NCBI GenBank assembly: GCA_002719425.1
Contig: PBHA01000010.1
Location: 124,412-188,411 of the forward strand
Direction: 5' to 3'
Origin: Chloroflexota bacterium
GTDB taxonomy: Bacteria; Chloroflexota; Dehalococcoidia; UBA1151; TMED-70
Length of the DNA: 64,000 nt
The notes beneath the pieces are model-generated. The model made no database searches, was not told the DNA's origin, and saw nothing but the letters and a program-made list of their open reading frames with translations. Numbering within the stretch: position 1 is the first letter of the stretch; every line of letters starts with the position of its first letter. Shown in pieces: positions 53,681 to 63,185 of the stretch. Made by a program: the position numbers and the translations under genes.

Positions 53681-54046
53681 ATGAATAATTTTGATCAAAT
53701 TTTTATACAAGATCTAAAGTGCTATGCAACAATAGGTATTTTTGATTGGGAGAGAAAAACTAAGCAACCTTTAGTAATAAATATTACTCTAGATATTTCC
53801 AAATTAAAAAATCCCAAAGATCATATAACAGACACAGTTGATTATAAATCTTTAAGTAGAAAAATAAATGATTTAGTGGAGAATTCGTCTTATCAATTAA
53901 TAGAGACATTAGGAATTGAGATTGCAAAAATATGTCTTGAAGATCAGAAGGTTATAAATGCAAAAGTTAAAATAGATAAACCTGGTGCCTTAAAGCTTTC
54001 AAAAAATGTAGGAGTAATAATTTCAAGGAGCAAGAATGAAAATTAG
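53681..54046 (+). CDS. folB: Dihydroneopterin aldolase
   Basis: A 121-residue T-fold protein with A-T-I-G-I-F-D-W-E-R near the N-terminus and I-D-K-P-G-A-L...N-V-G-V-I-I near the C-terminus. These match FolB better than the epimerase FolX. It converts dihydroneopterin to 6-hydroxymethyl-dihydropterin and glycolaldehyde. It starts directly after the reductase stop. The 3' end contains the AAGGAGC ribosome site of the next gene. Confidence 0.93.
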   Translation: MNNFDQIFIQDLKCYATIGIFDWERKTKQPLVINITLDISKLKNPKDHITDTVDYKSLSRKINDLVENSSYQLIETLGIEIAKICLEDQKVINAKVKIDKPGALKLSKNVGVIISRSKNEN

Positions 54047-55292
54047 GATGGATTATGGAAGGGAAGGGTTAGAAATAGATGTTCCAGATTATTCTGAGAT
54101 ATTAATTCCCAATCATAAAAAAGAAATAAGTAACCCAGAAAAAAAAATAACAGATTCTCTATTAAATCCAATCAATTCAAAATCATTAAATGATTTATAC
54201 AAAGATGGAATGACCGTTGGAATATCAGTTTGTGATCACACAAGAGCTCAACCACGCAATGAAATTATAAGCTCAATATTAAATTTGTTTGATGGTATAA
54301 AAAAAGAAAATTTTTATGTGTTTATAGCAACTGGAAGCCATAGACCTACAACTGAAAAAGAAATAAGCGAAATGTTTGAAAGTAAAATACTTTCAAATTG
54401 TACAATTGTCATACACGACTCTGAAGATTCTTCAAATCTTAGGCTTTATGGAAAAACATCTGAGGGCATTCCAATAAGATTGAATAAATCTTGGATTGAC
54501 TGTGACCTAAAAATAACAACTGGTTTTGTAGAACCTCATTTTTTTGCTGGTTTTTCTGGAGGTCCTAAAATGGTTGCTCCTGGACTAGCCGGACTAGAAA
54601 CAATCATGAATTTACATGATTTTCATAAAATAAACCATCAAAATGCTACATGGGGATTGATAGAAGGAAATCCTGTTCATGAACAAATATCAGAAATTTC
54701 AAACATCAAATCACCTGATTTTTCTATTGATTTAACTCTAAATAGGGAAAATAAAATAACAGGTATTTATTCAGGAGAATTATTCTCAGAACATAAAATA
54801 GCATGTGACCAAGTAAAACTTGACGCAATGAAAAAAACAAATAAGCTTTATGACTTAGTTATAACATCAAACTCTGGCTATCCTTTAGATCAAAATTTAT
54901 ACCAAACAATTAAGGGGGTATCTGCGGCTGCTCAAATTACTAAGCCAGGAGGGCTTATAATTAGTGTCTCTGAATGTTCGGATGGAATTCCCTATAAAAG
55001 TCATTATGAAACTCTCTTAGAGTCAGTAAAAAAACCTTCAGATTATTTGATTAAATTAAAAGATCAAAAAAATCTTGAACCTGATCAATGGCAGTTACAG
55101 ATTCAGGCTCAAATACAAGAAAAAAATACAGTTATGTTGTACTCAAAACTTAACGAGGAAGATGTAAGTAAGTCACATTTAATACCAGTAAAAAATATTG
55201 AAGAAGTAATTGAAGAAACTAAGATAAAAATAAAAAATCCTTCAATTTGCATTTTACCAGAGGGGCCCCAAACAATTCCTTATAAGGAATAA
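54036..55292 (+). CDS. LarA-like nickel-pincer racemase/epimerase (DUF2088)
   Basis: A 418-residue LarA-family protein. Residues aligned with the lactate racemase active site are present: D-H-T-R (67-70), His102 (T-G-S-H-R-P), His168 and Lys178 (E-P-H-F-F-A-G-F-S-G-G-P-K) and His194. Spacings equal those of Lactobacillus LarA, whose Lys carries the nickel-pincer cofactor. No larB, larC or larE, which build that cofactor, is near. The substrate could be another 2-hydroxyacid. It overlaps folB by 11 bases. Confidence 0.88.
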   Translation: MKIRMDYGREGLEIDVPDYSEILIPNHKKEISNPEKKITDSLLNPINSKSLNDLYKDGMTVGISVCDHTRAQPRNEIISSILNLFDGIKKENFYVFIATGSHRPTTEKEISEMFESKILSNCTIVIHDSEDSSNLRLYGKTSEGIPIRLNKSWIDCDLKITTGFVEPHFFAGFSGGPKMVAPGLAGLETIMNLHDFHKINHQNATWGLIEGNPVHEQISEISNIKSPDFSIDLTLNRENKITGIYSGELFSEHKIACDQVKLDAMKKTNKLYDLVITSNSGYPLDQNLYQTIKGVSAAAQITKPGGLIISVSECSDGIPYKSHYETLLESVKKPSDYLIKLKDQKNLEPDQWQLQIQAQIQEKNTVMLYSKLNEEDVSKSHLIPVKNIEEVIEETKIKIKNPSICILPEGPQTIPYKE

Positions 55293-55293
55293 A

Positions 55294-56316
55294 ATGGAAA
55301 GTTTTACAAAAAAGGCTTTAAATAAACTCAATGATGAGGGGTTGATTAATAATTTTTCAATATCAGTGTATAAAAATAATAAAAAAATAAGTTTTTTTGA
55401 AGAATTTGAAACGAAAAAAAAATTTTTTGTTTTTTCAGCAGGAAAACCAATTATAGCTGCAGTTATCTGGAAATTACATGATATTGGTAAGTTAAAATTT
55501 GATGATAAAATTTCAAAGTTTTGGCCTGAATTCAGTAAAAACAATAAAGATTCTATTAAAATAAAAGATGTCCTAACCCATACATCAGGAGTATCAAAGA
55601 CAACTGATCTTTCGGATAGTGATTATACAGAATTAAATAGAATATACAGATGGTTAGAAAATTTTCAACCTGAAAGCAAACCTGGTGTAAGAATTGCTTA
55701 TCATGAAGTAACATACGGATGGATTTTAGGGGAGATTATAGAAAGAATAACTAAAAAATCATTCGAAGAAGCTTTCATAGAGTTAGTAAAAATTCCATTG
55801 AATTTAGAAGATGTAGAGTTTTATACGAAAAATCTTAATGATTTACCTGAAAAGATTATTAATCATTATTCATCTAAACTTCCTACGATTCCTACTATTT
55901 TTAAACTTTTTGCAATTAATAAAGTGCCTCTTATTTCAGGAACATGCATCACAAGAAGTGAGGATTTAGCAAAATTTTACAATCAAATTATTAATAATAG
56001 GGATTGGATAAGTAAATCTACTCGAGATGAAATACTTAAAGTTCATGCAAAGGGCTTAGATTACAACGATAAGATGAAATATGTAAAACTTGGTTTAGGA
56101 ATAAGATTTGATAGTGATATATTTTTTGAAAAAGAAATAGATTCTACTGAATCAACTTTTGGACATACAGGAATGGTTTCAAGTATTGGTTGGGCATCAG
56201 TAAAAAACAATATAGCAGTATCAATTTGTAATAATTTGCTTCTTTCAAGCGCTCTTAATAGATACAGATTGAATGTTATATCAACAGCAATAAAAAAAGA
56301 TTTGAATACAATATAA
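55294..56316 (+). CDS. Beta-lactamase-fold serine hydrolase (class C / PF00144)
   Basis: A 340-residue protein with the S-x-x-K motif S-A-G-K (Ser48, Lys51), a Tyr motif Y-H-E (136-138) in place of the usual Y-x-N, and H-T-G near residue 285. Members are esterases, D-aminopeptidases or penicillin-recognising enzymes. There is no signal peptide, so a cytoplasmic esterase is more likely than antibiotic resistance. It starts one base after the LarA-like gene. Confidence 0.87.
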   Translation: MESFTKKALNKLNDEGLINNFSISVYKNNKKISFFEEFETKKKFFVFSAGKPIIAAVIWKLHDIGKLKFDDKISKFWPEFSKNNKDSIKIKDVLTHTSGVSKTTDLSDSDYTELNRIYRWLENFQPESKPGVRIAYHEVTYGWILGEIIERITKKSFEEAFIELVKIPLNLEDVEFYTKNLNDLPEKIINHYSSKLPTIPTIFKLFAINKVPLISGTCITRSEDLAKFYNQIINNRDWISKSTRDEILKVHAKGLDYNDKMKYVKLGLGIRFDSDIFFEKEIDSTESTFGHTGMVSSIGWASVKNNIAVSICNNLLLSSALNRYRLNVISTAIKKDLNTI

Positions 56317-56318
56317 AT

Positions 56319-57383
56319 ATGAGAAAAATTTTTCTGATACTTTTAATACTTATTATTTCTTGTTCTGAGCCTATAGATATTGAAGCTACTATCGATGCTA
56401 GGGCTCAAATTATTACTGAAATGAGTATAAGTAAGCTCAACACTCCTACCCCTCAACCTATTCCAACAGCCCAGCCAACTCCTACCCCTCAACCTACTCC
56501 AACAGTTATTCCTTTTCAAGAAGATGAAATAAGAAAAATTGCAGTAAATGAGGCTATTGAAATAGCAAGAATAGGTGATATTTACCTCGCAGAAGAATTA
56601 ATCCCTGAAATAGTACCACTTTTAGTTCCAGAACCAACACCTCAACCCAGTCCAACACCTCAGCCTACAGCAACACCTCAACCTACAGCAACACCCCAAT
56701 CATTCGAGTCTAATACTACAAATGACCTTGCTTATGAAATATATAGAAAACATAAAAATAAAGTTGTAATGATAGAAGTTGGAAATAGTACTGGAACAGG
56801 CTGGATTATAGAAGATGATTGGGTAATTACTAATGAGCATGTAGTTGGATCGAATGCTTTTGTTATAGTTTTTGTACCAGATCCAAGCAGTGATAATGGA
56901 TTCACAAGTATGCAAGGACAGGTATTTGGAGTTGATAAAAAAAGAGATTTAGCAGCAATAAAAGTTATTCATAATATAGAACCTTTTAGGACTAGAGTAG
57001 TTGATGTAAATGAAATTGGTAAGGACATTTTTACCATAGGTTACTCAGCAGGTAATCCTGGAGTTCCATCGAGTCATTCCGGAATAATAAGTTATGTGAA
57101 AACTGTTTCTACTACTCTAAAATTTGAGAAAGGTGAATCATACTATAGAGGTGATCTCTTAGGAAAAAATGTATCAGTTATTGTGTTTGATGCTGCAGCA
57201 GATCCTGGAGACTCGGGGGGGCCTATAATTGATAGTGAAGGAAACGTTGTAGGAATTATCTACGGCTTTCTTGAGTCAACATCTGGTAAAAGAGTTACAG
57301 GACAACAAACAGGAACTAGTTTTGCATCAATAAGTGATGTTTGGGAAACATTAAAGAGTGGAGAAGATACTACTTTTAAGTAA
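56319..57383 (+). CDS. Secreted trypsin-like serine protease lipoprotein
   Basis: A 354-residue protein. The signal peptide has lipobox I-I-S-C (Cys15). Two Pro/Thr/Gln-rich linkers (41-64 and 104-127, P-T-P-Q-P-T type) flank a short helical segment. The protease domain (about 135-350) has the triad His174 (T-N-E-H-V-V), Asp210 (K-R-D-L-A-A) and Ser299 (G-D-S-G-G-P). There is no PDZ domain, so it differs from HtrA/DegP. It is anchored outside the membrane. It ends one base from the convergent hflC. Confidence 0.9.
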   Translation: MRKIFLILLILIISCSEPIDIEATIDARAQIITEMSISKLNTPTPQPIPTAQPTPTPQPTPTVIPFQEDEIRKIAVNEAIEIARIGDIYLAEELIPEIVPLLVPEPTPQPSPTPQPTATPQPTATPQSFESNTTNDLAYEIYRKHKNKVVMIEVGNSTGTGWIIEDDWVITNEHVVGSNAFVIVFVPDPSSDNGFTSMQGQVFGVDKKRDLAAIKVIHNIEPFRTRVVDVNEIGKDIFTIGYSAGNPGVPSSHSGIISYVKTVSTTLKFEKGESYYRGDLLGKNVSVIVFDAAADPGDSGGPIIDSEGNVVGIIYGFLESTSGKRVTGQQTGTSFASISDVWETLKSGEDTTFK

Positions 57384-57384
57384 A

Positions 57385-58422
57385 CTACTTAGAATATTCT
57401 TCTAAATACCTAAACAATTCGCTCTTTGGGTCCAATATAACTGTTGTGTCAGTACTTAATGATTTTTCATAAGCTTCTAAAGATCTGACAAAACCATAAA
57501 ATTCTGGATCAGAACTCAAGGCTTCTGCTAGAGCTTCAATTGCTAGAGCTTCACCCTCACCTCTAATAATTGCAGATTGACCATTTGCAGTTTCTAACGT
57601 AATTTCTACTTCCCTATCAACTGCAGCTCTGATCTCTTTATCTTGTTCTTCACCTTCTGCTCTAAATGCACTAGCTTTTCTAAATCTTTCGGCAACCATT
57701 CTTTCAAAAATAGATGATTCAACAGAATCAGGAAAGTCAGCTCTCTTTATTCTTACATCTAATACTTCAACACCCCAAATATTTTGTAGAGGGACATAAT
57801 ATTTAACTTCTATACCTTCACCAACTGTATCAGTAATAACAGATGCTATCTCATCAGAAGTAGCCAAAGAAAACCTAGCCTCACCCTCTGATCTGGTATA
57901 AATAACTAAATCAGTATTTTGGTAAGAGTTTTGTAAAGATTTAGCATCAGCTTGAGAGATTTCAAACAAATTTGACATAGTAGTTATGTTATTCATGATG
58001 GGTTCTCTTTTTTCTGAGATAATTTCATCTTGAGTATCCTGGGCTATTTCTTCTCTTACTTTGGAACCAACAATACTACCTATTCTTGAATCAGCAGTTG
58101 ATTCATTTGTTAAGTTCTTAAAAAATAACAGAGGGTTTATAATTTTGTACCTTGCATAGGCATCTACACTTATTCTTTTCTTATCACTCGTAAGAAGTTG
58201 CTCTGGTGGCACATCTACTCGTTGTAATCTTTTATCAAATTTAGTCACTTGATCAATAAATGGTGTCTTGAACTTGAGACCTGGATCTGTGTAGGATTGT
58301 TTAAACTCACCAAATGTTGTAACTATAGCAACTTCAGTTTCATCCACCGTAAAAAAGGCCTGAAAAAAAACAAATATTGCTATAACAAAAAAAACAATTA
58401 TTGGCGTAGATTTTTTATTCAT
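57385..58422 (-). CDS. hflC: HflC-type SPFH protease modulator
   Basis: A 345-residue protein. One N-terminal membrane helix (about 7-24) is followed by an SPFH/prohibitin domain (V-D-E-T-E-V-A-I-V-T-T-F-G-E) and a coiled coil rich in A-E-G-E-A (about 250-310). With HflK it forms a large cage around the FtsH protease. The hflK gene lies directly upstream with an 8-base gap. Size is slightly above E. coli HflC. Confidence 0.92.
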   Translation of the reverse strand: MNKKSTPIIVFFVIAIFVFFQAFFTVDETEVAIVTTFGEFKQSYTDPGLKFKTPFIDQVTKFDKRLQRVDVPPEQLLTSDKKRISVDAYARYKIINPLLFFKNLTNESTADSRIGSIVGSKVREEIAQDTQDEIISEKREPIMNNITTMSNLFEISQADAKSLQNSYQNTDLVIYTRSEGEARFSLATSDEIASVITDTVGEGIEVKYYVPLQNIWGVEVLDVRIKRADFPDSVESSIFERMVAERFRKASAFRAEGEEQDKEIRAAVDREVEITLETANGQSAIIRGEGEALAIEALAEALSSDPEFYGFVRSLEAYEKSLSTDTTVILDPKSELFRYLEEYSK

Positions 58423-58430
58423 ATTTCTTC

Positions 58431-59513
58431 CTAATTATTTGATTCAATATCTAAAAGAGGCAAAATTTTAGCATCATCAATTATGTATTTATTAAAATTT
58501 GGAAAGACTCTTTCGACCATTTCTAAATAAAGTCTCTGTCTTGTAACATCAGGAGATTTTTCATAAGCTTCAAGAAGTTTCTTAAAACCTTCTGCTTCAC
58601 CCTCTGCCCTTGCAATTCTTCCTTGTTTGAATGCATTTGCAGCTTCAGTAATTTTTGCTGCTTCACCTCTAGCTCTTGGTATTTCAGACTCTTTATACGC
58701 GTCAGCTAAGTTTATAATTCGATCTCTTTCTTCTCTAGCTCTTGTAACATCATCGAAAGCATCTTGAACTTGAACTGGAGGATTTACATTTTGAAGTCTA
58801 ACTGCAATTACTTCTATTCCAGTGCTATAGTCAAAGGTTAATCCTCTCATCAAAAGAAGAACTTCATCTTGCACTTCTGCTTTTTGAGTTGTTAAAACAT
58901 CATCAATATTTCTTTTACCAACTACTTGCCTAAGAGCAGTTTCTGTAATATCTCTAAGCGTGACACCATCTGGTTCACCTGGTTCAACATTTCTATCTCT
59001 TTCTCCTGGATCATCAACTGAAAACAAATAATTTCTCAAATCTGATATTTTGTACTGTATAACAGCTTGAACGTCAACTAAATTCTCGTCTCCTGTAATC
59101 ATGATAGATTCGTAGGGAACAGGTTTAGTAATTTCTTCACCTTCACTTCTAAAACCTAATTCAAGTTGTCTGGTTGCAGTAGTTATAACTACATCTCTTT
59201 GTCCAATAGGTGAAGGCCACCACCAATGAAGACCATTAGTTTGTATAGTCTGAAATTTACCGAACATTCTCAATGCAGCTTGTTGATCAGGACCGACTGT
59301 ATAAATTCCTGAAGCAGCCCAAATAATAGCTAGAACAATAAAACCTATTAGAAATAAAGATTTGTTTCCCTGAGGAAATTTATTTAGGAAAGGCAAGTTA
59401 CCTTTTAAGTTATCTATAAATTCTTGGAAAGAAATATCATATTCATCTTTCCTTCCTCCTGATGGAGGTCTATAAGATTTTGCAACACCAATTGTTTTTT
59501 TTATTAGATTCAT
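58431..59513 (-). CDS. hflK: HflK-type SPFH protease modulator
   Basis: A 360-residue protein. The cytoplasmic N-terminus (1-50) is followed by one helix (51-70), then Y-T-V-G-P-D-Q-Q-A-A-L-R-M-F-G-K, L-H-W-W-W-P-S-P-I-G and a long helical tail with A-R-G-E-A and A-E-G-E-A repeats. This is the HflK order. It partners with HflC in regulating FtsH. Confidence 0.92.
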   Translation of the reverse strand: MNLIKKTIGVAKSYRPPSGGRKDEYDISFQEFIDNLKGNLPFLNKFPQGNKSLFLIGFIVLAIIWAASGIYTVGPDQQAALRMFGKFQTIQTNGLHWWWPSPIGQRDVVITTATRQLELGFRSEGEEITKPVPYESIMITGDENLVDVQAVIQYKISDLRNYLFSVDDPGERDRNVEPGEPDGVTLRDITETALRQVVGKRNIDDVLTTQKAEVQDEVLLLMRGLTFDYSTGIEVIAVRLQNVNPPVQVQDAFDDVTRAREERDRIINLADAYKESEIPRARGEAAKITEAANAFKQGRIARAEGEAEGFKKLLEAYEKSPDVTRQRLYLEMVERVFPNFNKYIIDDAKILPLLDIESNN

Positions 59514-59540
59514 AATTTAATTATAACTCATAATTTCAGA

Positions 59541-60566
59541 TTAATATGATCTTATTTTAATCAAATTTTCTAATTGTTCTGGTTCGTCTATATTTTTTAT
59601 TTCGTTCAAAAAATCCTCAAATGTTTCGTAGGTGCTTAGAAGGTATTCTAGCTGTTTATTGTAGTCATTAACAGAAGAAGGTGAATCTCCATAGTTTCCG
59701 TGAAAAGCAAAGTAAGCTTGATTGATTTTTCTTATCTTGTAACCTTCATTATTGATAAAATTTTTCCTTTGGTTCATATAAACTTCGGCTTCATCTACTA
59801 GTCCATCTGCAAGTAATTGATCCACATTCAATCTTGTTTCTCTCATCATTATTTTAAATTTATTATGAGTAGATTTTCTATTGTCTGATCTACCCATTAT
59901 TTCTTTAGCAAAGAGATCTGCTAAAGTTTCATTGATAGATATCATATCTCCTCCCTTGAAATAAGATCGACCTAAGGGCGAGAAAATAAGATAGTGATGT
60001 AACCATTCATGAGCAATTGTTGAAAGTAAAAAATCATAATTTTTACTTGGTTTTATTATGCTAGGATATGCAGCAAAACCACCTGTATCTAAAATAAGCG
60101 AAGATAAGTCCATGCTATCAATACTATTTTCTATGAGTATAATTTCTTCTTCTGGTATTTGATTATTTAATAAAATTGCTCTTTGTTGAAAAATTTTATC
60201 TCTAGGCGAAATAACTAAAACTTTTGGAGGCTTCTCAATTGAAAAGCTCAATGGTGGGAACAAAAACTTCATCGATAATGTTTCTTTAATTCTAGTAGAT
60301 AATTCTTTTTGAAAAAAACCTTCTAAATCATCGGGAGAAATGCCCTCTTCAAGAATTTCTTTTCTAACCTCTTCTTCAGTAAGATTACTAGTGTCAGTAA
60401 AATTAAATATTTTTTTTGGTAAGTTTTCTAATTCCCAAAATAAAATATTAAACTTATGAGTAACAATAAGTTTTTCTATGTTGGATATTCTTTCTACATC
60501 CCTAACGAACACAATTATAAGAATAAAAGAAAAAAACATTATAAATTTAGAGAATTTCTTGATCAA
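59541..60566 (-). CDS. Membrane-anchored putative zinc metalloprotease
   Basis: A 341-residue protein not assigned to a named family. One N-terminal helix (about 7-22) acts as anchor. The motif A-H-E-W-L-H-H holds H-E-x-x-H (His186-His190), and N-E-T-L-A-D with Glu213 lies 22 residues after the second His, the layout of gluzincins (H-E-x-x-H...E). The rest is helical and charged. It lies between etfA (gap 3) and hflK (gap 27) on the same strand. A role in membrane protein quality control is possible but only inferred from hflKC next door. Confidence 0.7.
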   Translation of the reverse strand: MIKKFSKFIMFFSFILIIVFVRDVERISNIEKLIVTHKFNILFWELENLPKKIFNFTDTSNLTEEEVRKEILEEGISPDDLEGFFQKELSTRIKETLSMKFLFPPLSFSIEKPPKVLVISPRDKIFQQRAILLNNQIPEEEIILIENSIDSMDLSSLILDTGGFAAYPSIIKPSKNYDFLLSTIAHEWLHHYLIFSPLGRSYFKGGDMISINETLADLFAKEIMGRSDNRKSTHNKFKIMMRETRLNVDQLLADGLVDEAEVYMNQRKNFINNEGYKIRKINQAYFAFHGNYGDSPSSVNDYNKQLEYLLSTYETFEDFLNEIKNIDEPEQLENLIKIRSY

Positions 60567-60569
60567 ACT

Positions 60570-61523
60570 TTACTGAATATTTTTTAACTCTTTTATAACT
60601 TCATCCAAAAACTCATTACAATCAGCAATAATTCCAAATTTGGAATGAAGAAAAATTGATGCATCAGGATCATTGTTCACAGCTACAATATTTTTTGAAT
60701 TTATACATCCAGCAAGGTGCTGACTAGCTCCAGATATTCCAAAAGTAAAATATAGATTTGGACTTATCCATTTCCCTGTAAGCCCAACAAGCTGACTTGT
60801 TTCTATCCATTCAGATTCTACTGCTGCTCTAGATGCACCAACAGCTCCATTAAGAATGTTCGCAAGCTCTTTTATTTTTTCAAAGCCCTCTTTACCTCCA
60901 ATACCTCTACCACCAGATACAACAATATCTGCATCATCCAGTTGAATTCCTTCTGGTTCAGCCTTATTCGTTTCTAAGATGTTGAATGTTTTATCTTTTT
61001 CAGATAGAAGTAAAATTTCTTTTACATCTTTATTTACACTATTAAGTGGCTTTGGTTCAAAAGAACTTTTTCTCATTTTTAGTATCACTGAATTTTCTAA
61101 ACTTACTGAATAAATAGCCTCAGCAGACTCTCCATGAATAGGCCTAATTAACTTTAAAATATTTTTTTCTTTAGTGATAAATTTTTTCACATCAGGTAAG
61201 TATGGAATAGCCTTTCTAAATGAGATAGAAGGAGCAACATAGTTTGATAAATCATCTTTTTGAAAAATTATAATATCAAATTGATTTTCATCAATAAATT
61301 TATCTATTGTGAATAAAATATCGTTAGGATTTACGGCTTGATTATCTGAAGAAACAAAAAAAATTTCATCTACGGGTAATTTTGATACAGACAATTTATC
61401 GCCCCCAAATACCAATGCAGAAGACGAGCTTACACCAGGTAATTTATCAACAAAGGAAAAAACTTCTAATGAAGAAATATCAATTTTTTCATTTTCATTA
61501 ACTAATATGGATAAAACTTTCAA
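60570..61523 (-). CDS. etfA: Electron transfer flavoprotein alpha subunit
   Basis: A 317-residue ETF alpha protein. The C-terminal FAD domain has S-G-G-R-G-I-G, G-A-S-R-A-A-V, G-L-T-G-K-W-I-S-P and I-S-G-A-S-Q-H-L-A-G-C. It carries electrons from acyl-CoA dehydrogenases to the quinone pool. The start is TTG (61521-61523), immediately after the etfB stop. Confidence 0.95.
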   Translation of the reverse strand: MKVLSILVNENEKIDISSLEVFSFVDKLPGVSSSSALVFGGDKLSVSKLPVDEIFFVSSDNQAVNPNDILFTIDKFIDENQFDIIIFQKDDLSNYVAPSISFRKAIPYLPDVKKFITKEKNILKLIRPIHGESAEAIYSVSLENSVILKMRKSSFEPKPLNSVNKDVKEILLLSEKDKTFNILETNKAEPEGIQLDDADIVVSGGRGIGGKEGFEKIKELANILNGAVGASRAAVESEWIETSQLVGLTGKWISPNLYFTFGISGASQHLAGCINSKNIVAVNNDPDASIFLHSKFGIIADCNEFLDEVIKELKNIQ

Positions 61524-62318
61524 TTAGATCACACCCTCTTCTTTTAACTTTGAGAGAAGATTTATTGCTTTTTCTTTACTTGAATCTCCTTCTATAAATT
61601 CAACCTTGTTATCATTCTCAGGAAAATACACTTCCTCTATTCTAATTTTTGGATTTATATCTTCATTGGTAATTTCTAAATCATTTAGTGAAATTTTAGT
61701 GATTTCTTTTTTTGAAGCAATCATAATACCTTTTAAAGTTGGGTACCTTGGATCTCCAACCTGATTACCTGTAGTTACAATCACAGGTGTTTCTACCTCT
61801 ACTTTTTGAAATCCATCAGTAATAACTCTTTCCATTTGCAATTTTTGATCTTGAATTTTTATATCTTTAACAATATTTACAATAGGTATAGAAAGATTTT
61901 CTGATAAACCAAAAGGTATGCTCGCATTATCAAAATCTGATGCATGGCGACCACAAAAAATAATATCATAAGGCCCTGTTTTTGTAATAATTTTAGACAA
62001 AATAAGTGATGTTCCGAGAATATCAGTTTCTTCAATAAGGGGGTCTTCACAAGTGATAATTTCATCAGCCCCCATAGCTATGGGTTTTTTTATAACGTCA
62101 CTAGTAAGATTATTTCCTATAGAAATTATAGTCACATAAGAATCTTCGTGATTTTCAGAAAACCTAAGTGCTAACTCAACAGCATTTAAATCAAACCCAT
62201 TAACAATGTTCGACACATTTTCTATAGGAATCAACTTGTTTTTTACAGTATCTATTTGAAGTTTGTTAGATGGAATATCAGAGTCCGGAACTTCTTTTAT
62301 ACAAACACATATTTTCAT
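61524..62318 (-). CDS. etfB: Electron transfer flavoprotein beta subunit
   Basis: A 264-residue ETF beta protein: C-V-C-I-K-E-V-P-D at the N-terminus, N-G-F-D-L-N-A-V-E-L-A-L-R, C-G-R-H-A-S-D, and P-R-Y-P-T-L-K-G-I-M-I-A-S-K-K, the AMP-binding and recognition-loop area. It heads the minus-strand unit etfB-etfA-metalloprotease-hflK-hflC, divergent from rsmG. Confidence 0.95.
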   Translation of the reverse strand: MKICVCIKEVPDSDIPSNKLQIDTVKNKLIPIENVSNIVNGFDLNAVELALRFSENHEDSYVTIISIGNNLTSDVIKKPIAMGADEIITCEDPLIEETDILGTSLILSKIITKTGPYDIIFCGRHASDFDNASIPFGLSENLSIPIVNIVKDIKIQDQKLQMERVITDGFQKVEVETPVIVTTGNQVGDPRYPTLKGIMIASKKEITKISLNDLEITNEDINPKIRIEEVYFPENDNKVEFIEGDSSKEKAINLLSKLKEEGVI

Positions 62319-62431
62319 ATGAAATAATCATCCTTATAGTATAAATTTTATATGATTCTTATCAATTATTATAAACATCGAAAAGAATATTTTCTTAGTA
62401 TAGGAAACATAAATGAATTATATTTAAAGGT

Positions 62432-63166
62432 ATGGATGAAATTAATAAAAATTTTCATAATCAAATTAAAGATTTAGAAATATCTTTTGATGATCAAAAA
62501 TTTAGTAATTTATACGATTATTTCGTCATGATTGAAAAATCATCAAAAGAATTTAATCTAACATCTTTGAGTGGATGGAATAATATTTCAAATGAATTAT
62601 TCACCAGATCTCTAAGGTATATATTTTTTTTAAAAAATTATATATCCAATATAAATTATAAATTTCTTGACGTTGGAACTGGAGCAGGAATTCCCTCAAT
62701 TCCAATAAAAATATTTTATCCTGAGATAAGCCTATCACTATGCGAACCTTCTCAAAAGAAATGTTCTTTCCTAGAAGAAGTAATTAAAAAATTAAATCTT
62801 AGGAATATAAAGATAGAAAACGAAAGAGCAGAAAATTTAGGCCAATCTATTAAGAGAGAATCATATGACTTTGTACTAACAAGAGCTCTAGCTAAATTAC
62901 CTGTACTAGCTGAACTAACATTACCCCTAGTTAAGGTTGGTGGAAAGGTAATAACAGCAAAAGGAAAGTTTCCAAAGGTTGAACTAGGTGAATCAAAATA
63001 TATTACTGAATTATTAGGTTCTAAAAAAACGTTAGTCGAAAAAATTACAATACCAAAGTCATTACCTACAGATCATTTTATTATTTGGGAAAAATATAAA
63101 TCAACACCAGTAAATTTTCCAAGAAGAAACGGTATCCCAAATAAAAGACCCATAGTATCAAAATAA
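62432..63166 (+). CDS. rsmG: 16S rRNA (guanine527-N7)-methyltransferase RsmG
   Basis: A 244-residue SAM-dependent methyltransferase. Motif I is F-L-D-V-G-T-G-A-G-I-P-S-I-P, followed by E-P-S-Q-K-K-C-S-F-L and T-R-A-L-A-K-L-P. The N-terminal helical part begins with F-N-L-T-S-L near residue 38. The C-terminal tail R-R-N-G-I-P-N-K-R-P-I is typical of Chloroflexi and Firmicute members. It is usually linked to mnmG or parAB, which are not here. Confidence 0.94.
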   Translation: MDEINKNFHNQIKDLEISFDDQKFSNLYDYFVMIEKSSKEFNLTSLSGWNNISNELFTRSLRYIFFLKNYISNINYKFLDVGTGAGIPSIPIKIFYPEISLSLCEPSQKKCSFLEEVIKKLNLRNIKIENERAENLGQSIKRESYDFVLTRALAKLPVLAELTLPLVKVGGKVITAKGKFPKVELGESKYITELLGSKKTLVEKITIPKSLPTDHFIIWEKYKSTPVNFPRRNGIPNKRPIVSK

Positions 63167-63185
63167 TAAAGACACATAAAAGGCT

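Noticed and set aside
53681..54046. FolX (dihydroneopterin triphosphate epimerase), giving a FolE-FolX-FolM monapterin pathway
   Set aside because: The I-G-I-F-D-W-E and K-P-G-A-L motifs match FolB more closely than FolX; kept as aldolase.
55294..56316. Antibiotic-resistance beta-lactamase
   Set aside because: No signal peptide and Y-H-E instead of Y-x-N; more consistent with an esterase or peptidase of the same fold.
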